Part shown: piece by piece, positions 44,901-54,673 of the stretch | Layout: each line of letters opens with the position of its first letter | Position numbering within the stretch: the first letter of the stretch is position 1 | From: Nemertoderma westbladi | Lineage: Eukaryota; Xenacoelomorpha; Nemertodermatida; Nemertodermatidae | Reading direction: 5' to 3' | Assembly (NCBI GenBank): GCA_032718475.1 | Contig: JAUCBJ010001695.1 | Location: 20,287-84,286 of the forward strand | Length of the DNA: 64,000 nt | Notes under the pieces: generated by a model | The model's input: the letters and a program-made list of their open reading frames with translations, nothing else | What the model was told of the DNA's origin: nothing | Databases searched by the model: none | Made by a program: the position numbers and the translations under genes

Positions 44901-47900
44901 CCAGTTAGGTAAACATCTGCCCCACTATTAGAACATAGCGAACGACGCACCAGTTAGGTAAACATCTGCCCCACTAATAGAACATAGGCGAACGGCGCAC
45001 CAGTTAGGTAAACATCTGCCCCACTAATAGAACATAGCGAACGACGCACCAGTTAGGTAAACATCTGCCCCACTAATAGAACATAGCGAACGACGCACCA
45101 GTTAGGTAAACATCTGCCCCACTAATAGAACATGGCGAACGACGCACCAGTTAGGTAAACATCTGCCCCACTATTAGAACATAGCGAACGACGCACCAGT
45201 TAGGTAAACATCTGCCCCACTAATAGAACATAGCGAACGACGCACCAGTTAGGTAAACATCTGCCCCACTAATAAAACATAGACGAACGACGCACCAGTT
45301 AGGAAAACATCTGCCCCACTAATAGAACATAGGCGAACGGCGCACCAGTTAGGAAAACATCTGCCCCACTAATAGAACATAGGCGAACGGCGCACCAGTT
45401 AGGAAAACATCTGCCCCACTAATAGAACATAGGCGAACGGCGCACCAGTTAGGAAAACATCTGCCCCACTAATAGAACATAGGCGAACGACGCACCAGTT
45501 AGGAAAACATCTGCCCCACTAATAGAACATAGCGAACGACGCACCAGTTAGGTAAACATCTGCCCCACTAATAGAACATAGGCGAACGGCGCACCAGTTA
45601 GGAAAACATCTGCCCCACTAATAGAACATAGACGAACGGCGCACCAGTTAGGAAAACATCTGCCCCACTAATAGAACATAGGCGAACGGCGCACCAGTTA
45701 GGTAAACATCTGCCCCACTAATAGAACATAGCGAACGGCGCACCAGTTAGGAAAACATCTTCCCCACTAATAGAACATAGGCGAACGGCACACCAGTTAG
45801 GTAAACATCTGCCCCACTAATAGAACATAGGCGAACGACGCACCAGTTAGGTAAACATCTGCCCCACTAATAGAACATAGCGAACGACGCATCAGTTAGG
45901 AAAACATCTGCCCCACTAATAGAACATAGGCGAACGGCGCACCAGTTAGGAAAACATCTTCCCCACTAATAGAACATAGCGAACGACGCACCAGTTAGGT
46001 AAACATCTTCCTCACTAATAGAACATAGGCGAACGGCACACCAGTTAGGAAAACATCTTCCCCACTAATAGAACATAGCGAACGACGCACCAGTTAGGTA
46101 AACATCTTCCCCACTAATAGAACATAGGCGAACGGCACACCAGTTAGGTAAACATCTGCCCCACTAATAGAACATAGGCGAACGGCGCACCAGTTAGGTA
46201 AACATCTGCCCCACTAATAGAACATAGGCGAACGGCGCACCAATTAGGAAAACATCTGCCCCACTAATAGAACATAGGCGAACGGCGCACCAGTTAGGAA
46301 AACATCTTCCCCACTAATAGAACATAGCGAACGACGCACCAGTTAGGTAAACATCTGCCCCACTAATAGAACATAGCGAACGACGCATCAGTTAGGAAAA
46401 CATCTGCCCCACTAATAGAACATAGGCGAACGGCGCACCAGTTAGGAAAACATCTTCCCCACTAATAGAACATAGCGAACGACGCACCAGTTAGGTAAAC
46501 ATCTTCCTCACTAATAGAACATAGGCGAACGGCACACCAGTTAGGAAAACATCTTCCCCACTAATAGAACATAGCGAACGACGCACCAGTTAGGTAAACA
46601 TCTTCCCCACTAATAGAACATAGGCGAACGGCACACCAGTTAGGTAAACATCTGCCCCACTAATAGAACATAGGCGAACGGCGCACCAGTTAGGTAAACA
46701 TCTGCCCCACTAATAGAACATAGGCGAACGGCGCACCAATTAGGAAAACATCTGCCCCACTAATAGAACATAGGCGAACGGCGCACCAGTTAGGAAAACA
46801 TCTGCCCCACTAATAGAACATAGCGAACGGCGCACCAGTTAGGAAAACATCTTCCCCACTAATAGAACATAGGCGAACGGCACACCAGTTAGGTAAACAT
46901 CTGCCCCACTAATAGAACATAGGCGAACGGCGCACCAGTTAGGTAAACATCTGCCCCACTAATAACATAGGCGAACGACGCACCAGTTAGGTAAACATCT
47001 GCCCCACTAATAGAACATAGGCGAACGACGCACCAGTTAGGTAAACATCTGCCCCACTAATAGAACATAGGCGAACGGTGCACCAGTTAGGAAAATATCT
47101 GCCCCACTAATAGAACATAGGCGAACGACGCACCAGTTAGGTAAACATCTGCCCCACTAATAACATAGGCGAACGACGCACCAGTTAGGTAAACATCTGC
47201 CCCACTAATAGAACATAGGCGAACGGCGCACCAGTTAGGAAAATATCTGCACCACTAATTGAACATAGGCGAACGACGCACCAGTTAGGTAAACATCTGC
47301 CCCACTAATAGAACATAGGCGAACGGCGCACCAGTTAGGAAAATATCTGCCCCACTAATAGAACATAGGCGAACGACGCACCAGTTAGGTAAACATCTGC
47401 CCCACTAATAGAACATAGGCGAACGACGCACCAGTTAGGTAAACATCTGCCCCACTAATAGAACATAGGCGAACGGCGCACCAGTTAGGAAAATATCTGC
47501 CCCACTAATAGAACATAGGCGAAAGACGCACCAGTTAGGAAAACATCTGCCCCACTAATAGAACATAGCGAACGACGCACCAGTTAGGTAAACATCTGCC
47601 CCACTAATAGAACATAGGCGAACGACGCACCAGTTAGGTAAACATCTGCCCCACTAATAACATAGGCGAACGACGCACCAGTTAGGTAAACATCTGCCCC
47701 ACTAATAGAACATAGGCGAACGACGCACCAGTTAGGTAAACATCTGCCCCACTAATAGAACATAGGCGAACGGCGCACCAGTTAGGAAAATATCTGCCCC
47801 ACTAATAGAACATAGGCGAACGACGCACCAGTTAGGTAAACATCTGCCCCACTAATAACATAGGCGAACGACGCACCAGTTAGGTAAACATCTGCCCCAC

Positions 47901-48150
47901 TAATAGAACATTGGCGAACGGCGCACCAGTTAGGAAAATATCTGCCCCACTAATAGAACATAGGCGAACGACGCACCAGTTAGGTAAACATCTGCCCCAC
48001 TAATAGAACATAGGCGAAAGACGCACCAGTTAGGAAAATATCTGCCCCACTAATAGAACATAGTCGAACGGCGCACCAGTTAGGAAAATATCTGCCCCAC
48101 TAATAGAACATAGGCGAACGGCGCACCAGTTAGGAAATCATCTGCCCCAC
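38990..48150. repeat. Four-copy block family inside the satellite
   Basis: One ordered set of rare variants is present four times. GCACCACTAATTG, scored from the preceding T, lies at 39024, 41647, 43135 and 47248. AGTCGAACGG lies at 39838, 42461, 43949 and 48062. Both series give identical offsets of 2,623, 1,488 and 4,113 bp. The CATTGGCG monomer shares the first offset (39686, 42309). The 4,113-bp offset extends to a CCTCACTAAT variant at 44871/48984, so the last event copied more than 4 kb. Exact agreement between independent markers means no monomer was gained or lost between them since copying. Confidence 0.8.
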
Positions 48151-51100
48151 TAATAGAACATAGCGAACGACGCACCAGTTAGGTAAACATCTGCCCCACT
48201 AATAGAACATAGCGAACGACGCACCAGTTAGGTAAACATCTGCCCCACTAATAGAACATAGCGAACGGCGCACCAGTTAGGTAAACATCTGCCCCACTAA
48301 TAGAACATAGCGAACGACGCACCAGTTAGGAAAACATCTGCCCCACTAATAGAACATAGCGAACGACGCACCAGTTAGGAAAACATCTGCCCCACTAATA
48401 GAACATAGCGAACGACGCACCAGTTAGGTAAACATCTGCCCCACTAATTGAACATAGGCGAACGGCGCACCAGTTAGGTAAACATCTGCCCCACGAATAG
48501 AACATAGATGAACGACGCACCAGTTAGGTAAACATCTGCCCCACTATTAGAACATAGCGAAAGACGCACCAGTTAGGAAAACATCTGCCCCACTAATAGA
48601 ACATAGGCGAACGGCGCACCAGTTAGGTAAACATCTGCCCCACTAATAGAACATAGATGAACGACGCACCAGTTAGGTAAACATCTGCCCCACTATTAGA
48701 ACATAGCGAACGACGCACCAGTTAGGTAAACATCTGCCCCATTAATAGAACATAGGCGAACGGCGCACCAGTTAGGAAAACATCTGCCCCACTAATAGAA
48801 CATAGGCGAACGACGCACCAGTTAGAAAAACATCTGCCCCACTAATAACATAGCGAACGACGCACCAGTTAGGAAAACATCTGCCCCACTAATAGAACAT
48901 AGGCGAACGACGCACCAGTTAGGAAAACATCTGCCCCACTAATATAACAAAGGCGAACGGCGCACCAGTTAGGTAAACATCTGCCTCACTAATAGAACAT
49001 GGCGAACGACGCACCAGTTAGGTAAACATCTGCCCCACTATTAGAACATAGCGAACGACGCACCAGTTAGGTAAACATCTGCCCCACTAATAGAACATAG
49101 GCGAACGGCGCACCAGTTAGGTAAACATCTGCCCCACTAATAGAACATAGCGAACGACGCACCAGTTAGGTAAACATCTGCCCCACTAATAGAACATAGC
49201 GATCGACGCACCAGTTAGGTAAACATCTGCCCCACTAATAGAACATGGCGAACGACGCACCAGTTAGGTAAACATCTGCCCCACTATTAGAACATAGCGA
49301 ACGACGCACCAGTTAGGTAAACATCTGCCCCACTAATAGAACATAGCGAACGACGCACCAGTTAGGTAAACATCTGCCCCACTAATAAAACATAGACGAA
49401 CGACGCACCAGTTAGGAAAACATCTGCCCCACTAATAGAACATAGGCGAACGGCGCACCAGTTAGGAAAACATCTGCCCCACTAATAGAACATAGGCGAA
49501 CGGCGCACCAGTTAGGAAAACATCTGCCCCACTAATAGAACATAGGCGAACGGCGCACCAGTTAGGAAAACATCTGCCCCACTAATAGAACATAGGCGAA
49601 CGACGCACCAGTTAGGAAAACATCTGCCCCACTAATAGAACATAGCGAACGACGCACCAGTTAGGTAAACATCTGCCCCACTAATAGAACATAGGCGAAC
49701 GGCGCACCAGTTAGGAAAACATCTGCCCCACTAATAGAACATAGACGAACGGCGCACCAGTTAGGAAAACATCTGCCCCACTAATAGAACATAGGCGAAC
49801 GGCGCACCAGTTAGGAAAACATCTTCCCCACTAATAGAACATAGCGAACGACGCACCAGTTAGGTAAACATCTTCCCCACTAATAGAACATAGGCGAACG
49901 GCACACCAGTTAGGTAAACATCTGCCCCACTAATAGAACATAGGCGAACGACGCACCAGTTAGGTAAACATCTGCCCCACTAATAGAACATAGCGAACGA
50001 CGCATCAGTTAGGAAAACATCTGCCCCACTAATAGAACATAGCGAACGGCGCACCAGTTAGGTAAACATCTGCCCCACTAATAGAACATAGGCGAACGGC
50101 GCACCAGTTAGGTAAACATCTGCCCCACTAATAGAACATAGGCGAACGGCGCACCAGTTAGGTAAACATCTGCCCCACTAATAGAACATAGACGAACGGC
50201 GCACCAGTTAGGAAAACATCTGCCCCACTAATAGAACATAGGCGAACGGCGCACCAGTTAGGAAAACATCTTCCCCACTAATAGAACATAGCGAACGACG
50301 CACCAGTTAGGTAAACATCTTCCTCACTAATAGAACATAGGCGAACGGCACACCAGTTAGGAAAACATCTTCCCCACTAATAGAACATAGCGAACGACGC
50401 ACCAGTTAGGTAAACATCTTCCCCACTAATAGAACATAGGCGAACGGCACACCAGTTAGGTAAACATCTGCCCCACTAATAGAACATAGGCGAACGGCGC
50501 ACCAGTTAGGTAAACATCTGCCCCACTAATAGAACATAGGCGAACGGCGCACCAATTAGGAAAACATCTGCCCCACTAATAGAACATAGGCGAACGGCGC
50601 ACCAGTTAGGAAAACATCTGCCCCACTAATAGAACATAGCGAACGGCGCACCAGTTAGGTAAACATCTGCCTCACTAATAGAACATGGCGAACGACGCAC
50701 CAGTTAGGTAAACATCTGCCCCACTATTAGAACATAGCGAACGACGCACCAGTTAGGTAAACATCTGCCCCACTAATAGAACATAGGCGAACGGCGCACC
50801 AGTTAGGTAAACATCTGCCCCACTAATAGAACATAGCGAACGACGCACCAGTTAGGTAAACATCTGCCCCACTAATAGAACATAGCGATCGACGCACCAG
50901 TTAGGTAAACATCTGCCCCACTAATAGAACATGGCGAACGACGCACCAGTTAGGTAAACATCTGCCCCACTATTAGAACATAGCGAACGACGCACCAGTT
51001 AGGTAAACATCTGCCCCACTAATAGAACATAGCGAACGACGCACCAGTTAGGTAAACATCTGCCCCACTAATAAAACATAGACGAACGACGCACCAGTTA

Positions 51101-52010
51101 GGAAAACATCTGCCCCACTAATAGAACATAGGCGAACGGCGCACCAGTTAGGAAAACATCTGCCCCACTAATAGAACATAGGCGAACGGCGCACCAGTTA
51201 GGAAAACATCTGCCCCACTAATAGAACATAGGCGAACGGCGCACCAGTTAGGAAAACATCTGCCCCACTAATAGAACATAGGCGAACGACGCACCAGTTA
51301 GGAAAACATCTGCCCCACTAATAGAACATAGCGAACGACGCACCAGTTAGGTAAACATCTGCCCCACTAATAGAACATAGGCGAACGGCGCACCAGTTAG
51401 GAAAACATCTGCCCCACTAATAGAACATAGACGAACGGCGCACCAGTTAGGAAAACATCTGCCCCACTAATAGAACATAGGCGAACGGCGCACCAGTTAG
51501 GAAAACATCTTCCCCACTAATAGAACATAGCGAACGACGCACCAGTTAGGTAAACATCTTCCCCACTAATAGAACATAGGCGAACGGCACACCAGTTAGG
51601 TAAACATCTGCCCCACTAATAGAACATAGGCGAACGACGCACCAGTTAGGTAAACATCTGCCCCACTAATAGAACATAGCGAACGACGCATCAGTTAGGA
51701 AAACATCTGCCCCACTAATAGAACATAGCGAACGGCGCACCAGTTAGGTAAACATCTGCCCCACTAATAGAACATAGGCGAACGGCGCACCAGTTAGGTA
51801 AACATCTGCCCCACTAATAGAACATAGGCGAACGGCGCACCAGTTAGGTAAACATCTGCCCCACTAATAGAACATAGACGAACGGCGCACCAGTTAGGAA
51901 AACATCTGCCCCACTAATAGAACATAGGCGAACGGCGCACCAGTTAGGAAAACATCTTCCCCACTAATAGAACATAGCGAACGACGCACCAGTTAGGTAA
52001 ACATCTTCCT
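46005..52010. repeat. Distal satellite blocks, offsets 496 and 1,686 bp
   Basis: ATCTTCCTCAC, a double variant, occurs at 46005, 46501, 50317 and 52003. The first pair is a local 496-bp (10-monomer) tandem duplication. The last pair is offset by 1,686 bp (34 monomers). The same 1,686-bp offset is given by CCTCACTAAT (48984/50670) and by GATCGACGC (49201/50887), so a 1.7-kb block was copied in tandem close to the array end. GCACACC and CATCTTCC variants are concentrated here and almost absent from the first 40 kb. Confidence 0.75.
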
Positions 52011-52793
52011 CACTAATAGAACATAGGCGAACGGCACACCAGTTAGGAAAACATCTTCCCCACTAATAGAACATAGCGAACGACGCACCAGTTAGGTAAA
52101 CATCTTCCCCACTAATAGAACATAGGCGAACGGCACACCAGTTAGGTAAACATCTGCCCCACTAATAGAACATAGGCGAACGGCGCACCAGTTAGGTAAA
52201 CATCTGCCCCACTAATAGAACATAGGCGAACGGCGCACCAATTAGGAAAACATCTGCCCCACTAATAGAACATAGGCGAACGGCGCACCAGTTAGGAAAA
52301 CATCTGCCCCACTAATAGAACATAGCGAACGGCGCACCAGTTAGGAAAACATCTTCCCCACTAATAGAACATAGGCGAACGGCACACCAGTTAGGTAAAC
52401 ATCTGCCCCACTAATAGAACATAGGCGAACGGCGCACCAGTTAGGTAAACATCTGCCCCACTAATAGAACATAGGCGAACGGCGCACCAATTAGGAAAAC
52501 ATCTGCCCCACTAATAGAACATAGGCGAACGGCGCACCAATTAGGAAAACATCTGCCCCACTAATAGAACATAGGCGAACGGCGCACCAGTTAGGAAAAC
52601 ATCTGCCCCACTAATAGAACATAGCGAACGGCGCACCAGTTAGGAAAACATCTGCCCCACTAATAGAACATAGGCGAACGGCGCACCAGTTAGGAAAACA
52701 TCTGCCCCACTAATAACATAGCGAACGGCGCACCAGTTAGGTAAACATCTGCCCCACTAATAGAACATAGCGAACGACGCACCAGTTAGGAAA

Positions 52794-54019
52794 CACAACA
52801 AACAACGGACAGTTTGTAATTTTCCTTAACAATCGCACCACCCCGTCTGCAAATTGCTAAGCGGTTAGACGTTAGAGTGAAGTGACTAGACTAGCACTGT
52901 GGCAATAAAAAACCTCAAAATTTGGTAACAAAAGCTGCGCATTTCAACAATATTGTCTAGTTTGCCCCGATTCAATCGCCAATTTTTAGCGTACGCCCTA
53001 CAATTGAAATTTAAGGCCCCTGTTGTTAATATATAAGTTGATGAAAAGTCATTATTTTAACGTGTCATATTACTCCAAGATCAAAGTATATTATAACACC
53101 ATATTTATATATTAACATGCACTTCAGCAATACACCATTTTTTTTACAACAATGAATAGAATAGGTTACACAGTAACTTAAAGTAATTACGAAACACCAA
53201 TTGAATAAAATATATAAATAAAAGATTTCTGTCTCCAGACCACACCACGGATTTGATTTCGGATATCAGTTAAATATTGTAATTATTTTTTTTTTAATTT
53301 ATATTTATTACTTTGATTACGAACTTAATCATTTAATAAAATCAAATTTTCTTATTTTAATTTTTAAAATATAAATGCCTGAAATATTATAATAATATTG
53401 CCACGTGTTTAACATTCATAAAATGTATCAATTATTAAAAAATTAAAACTGGTCTCCATGGTCCAGTGGTCAGTAAACCTTTAACGTATCACTGAGGACG
53501 TGGTGCGTTAAATTTTTCCCTCCAATTAATTGCTATAGCGTTTGATCATCCAAATTCCCGATTAAATGATTCAATAAATTAGAAGACTAAAGTGGAAACA
53601 AAAAAATAAACAAAAAACAAATAACGTTAGACATACAGTATTATATGCATAAAATAAATATGTAGACATATATGCATCGGGGTCTACAACAATGCCAAAA
53701 TAATATTGAAGAAAATTTTACATGAATTCAACAAATCATCGTATACTATCGTGTAGCCAAAATCTAGTATTCAATTATCAATATGGCTACATTTAATTAT
53801 CACAAGGCAGCACACTGATCTGAACATCTTATAGCATTGGGTTACTGTGGGTTACTGTATGAATTGGAATATTCAATGCTAGATGTGGAGTATTACACAA
53901 AGTAGAAGCAAAACTTTCGATAATTAATGCAATTTTCGAAAAAAATGTTTAATTTATTTTTATATTTTGAGAGAATGGTGATCATGTGGTGACATCGGTT
54001 TCTCAAATTTTTTATTATC
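52794..54019. other. AT-rich intergenic spacer after the satellite
   Basis: The satellite stops abruptly after ...CCAGTTAGGAAA, and AT-rich single-copy-looking sequence follows with T and A runs (for example near 53,281-53,300). No open frame of useful length and no conserved gene is visible. At 53,246-53,260 a stretch reading GGATTTGATTTCGG resembles a decayed Pol III B box, but nothing around it confirms this. Apart from the possible SINE remnant listed separately I see nothing to annotate. Confidence 0.6.
53454..53525 (+). mobile_element. Possible degenerate tRNA-derived SINE head
   Basis: The stretch ATGGTCCAGTGGTCAGTA near 53,458-53,475 matches the D-arm/A-box region of tRNA-like sequences (consensus TRGYNNARNNG). 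It is preceded by GGTCTCC, which would sit where an acceptor stem starts. About 40 bp downstream, GTGGTGCGTTAAATTT could be a heavily decayed B box. The spacing suits a tRNA-derived SINE head, but the anticodon arm and 3' acceptor strand do not pair convincingly. A functional tRNA is excluded. It could be a chance match. Confidence 0.25.
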
Positions 54020-54021
54020 TA

Positions 54022-54254
54022 CCGGGTGTTCCATAATGATTGCCCCCCCCCCCCCCCTGGCCAGCCAAAACTGCCGGACGTGCACCTTAGTGTAATATAT
54101 CATTCGAAAGATAATTTAATTCTGAGCTTACATGCAAATATTTACGGTCCAATACAAAAGTATAAAAATTTTATAGGCAATTCTTTAAACTTTTCTTACT
54201 TTTCAATATTTTTGTGGTTTAATCACAATTTAAAAAAATATAATTTATCCAGCG
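54022..54254. repeat. Left terminal inverted repeat of the outer transposon
   Basis: It pairs with 56,132-56,296 and then with 54,608-54,673 in inverted orientation. It ends at CCAGCG (54249-54254), matched by CGCTGG at 54608. Positions 54185-54188 read TTAA within TTCTTTAAAC. This is the undisturbed counterpart of the place where the right repeat was hit by the inner element, so this arm serves as an internal empty-site reference. A 15-base C run occupies roughly 54,043-54,057. Confidence 0.85.
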
Positions 54255-54396
54255 TTAATCATCAGATTTGCAACCCTGTTTAAACAGTTATTACTGCCTG
54301 ACTTTTTCTGTATTGCAATATATTACAGTATTCAGTTACCGGAATTAGTGTTTCTTTGGTAATTTTACTGAATTAGGCCTAACAGAAGTAATTCAA

Positions 54397-54498
54397 ATGA
54401 CAAGTTCCAGTGCAATCTTCGATGACTCTGAAGAAAAACGTATGGTTGAAGGGATCAGAGATATTACTTTTAGAGAGGCTCGTGATTCTGTTGCATAA
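54397..54498 (+). pseudogene. Short frame upstream of the histone-type stem-loop, possibly a captured, decayed histone gene tail
   Basis: An ATG at 54397 opens a 33-codon frame ending in TAA at 54496. The stop lies 23 bp before a consensus histone mRNA stem-loop, the distance expected between a histone stop codon and that hairpin. The encoded tail contains ..AI....EKR.....RDI.....A-stop. This faintly recalls the order AI, AKR, KDI, A-stop at the end of histone H3, but with different spacing and no convincing identity. The DNA from GATATT to TGCATAA looks slightly more H3-like than the protein does. It may be a frameshifted fragment or only a coincidence of position. No function is claimed. 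Confidence 0.2.
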
Positions 54499-54521
54499 TC
54501 AAACTGAACTCAAACCAAAAC

Positions 54522-54537
54522 GGCCCTTTTAAGGGCC
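54522..54537 (+). promoter_or_regulatory. Histone mRNA 3' stem-loop consensus
   Basis: GGCCCTTTTAAGGGCC fits the metazoan replication-dependent histone 3' stem-loop consensus GGCYCUUUUMAGRGCC at every position: a 6-bp stem GGCCCT/AGGGCC and a TTTA loop. The 5' flank CCAAAAC and the A-rich AACA after the stem also fit. In histone mRNAs this hairpin binds SLBP and directs cleavage without polyadenylation. No clear purine-rich downstream element (GAAAGA type) follows within 20 bp. It lies in the unique core of the outer transposon, so it was probably captured from a histone gene (inference). Confidence 0.6.
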
Positions 54538-54607
54538 AACATCCTTTGTCACTATCGAGGAGCTTCCCGTGCTGCAAAGGGGAAACATGGCTGCAAAGCC
54601 ATGTTTC

Positions 54608-54673
54608 GCTGGATAAATTATATTTTTTTAATTGTGATTAAATCACAAATATTGAAAAGTAAGATAGGTTTAA
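54608..54673. repeat. Right terminal inverted repeat, proximal piece
   Basis: The reverse complement matches the inner part of the left repeat, including the shared stretch around AATTGTGATTAAATCACAA. It ends at TTAA (54670-54673), the target duplication of the inner element. The repeat resumes at 56,128. Confidence 0.85.

Larger units (their letters stand above)
1..52793. repeat. Satellite DNA array, 49/50-bp monomer, about 1,060 copies
   Basis: A continuous head-to-tail array fills the first 52.8 kb and probably starts before the window. Each monomer holds, in order, the blocks CGCACCAGTTAGG, AAACATCTGCCCCAC and TAATAGAACATA, then a variable joint before GAAC. Joints AGC (49 bp), AGGC, AATC and AGAC (50 bp) define the classes. 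Other class-defining sites are GAACGAC/GAACGGC, GGAAAAC/GGTAAAC and a 2-bp deletion turning AATAGAACAT into AATAACAT. Consensus GC is about 47%, clearly higher than the flanking DNA. The period is not a multiple of three and each unit has stop codons, so it is non-coding. I saw no inserted gene or transposon. Pericentromeric or heterochromatic satellite is the likely identity (inference). Confidence 0.97.

Noticed and set aside
1-52793. CRISPR array, because of the regular 50-bp spacing
   Set aside because: There are no unique spacers. The whole unit repeats head to tail with only point variants, and the context is eukaryotic.
1-52793. Telomeric DNA, because TTAGG occurs in each unit
   Set aside because: TTAGG occurs once per 49/50-bp unit and never in tandem, so it is incidental.
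53454-53525. Functional tRNA gene
   Set aside because: Only an A-box-like D-arm region is convincing. The anticodon arm and acceptor stem do not form and the B box is decayed.
54026-54283. 85-aa plus-strand frame starting in the C run
   Set aside because: It lies almost entirely inside the left terminal inverted repeat of the transposon and has no protein-like features.
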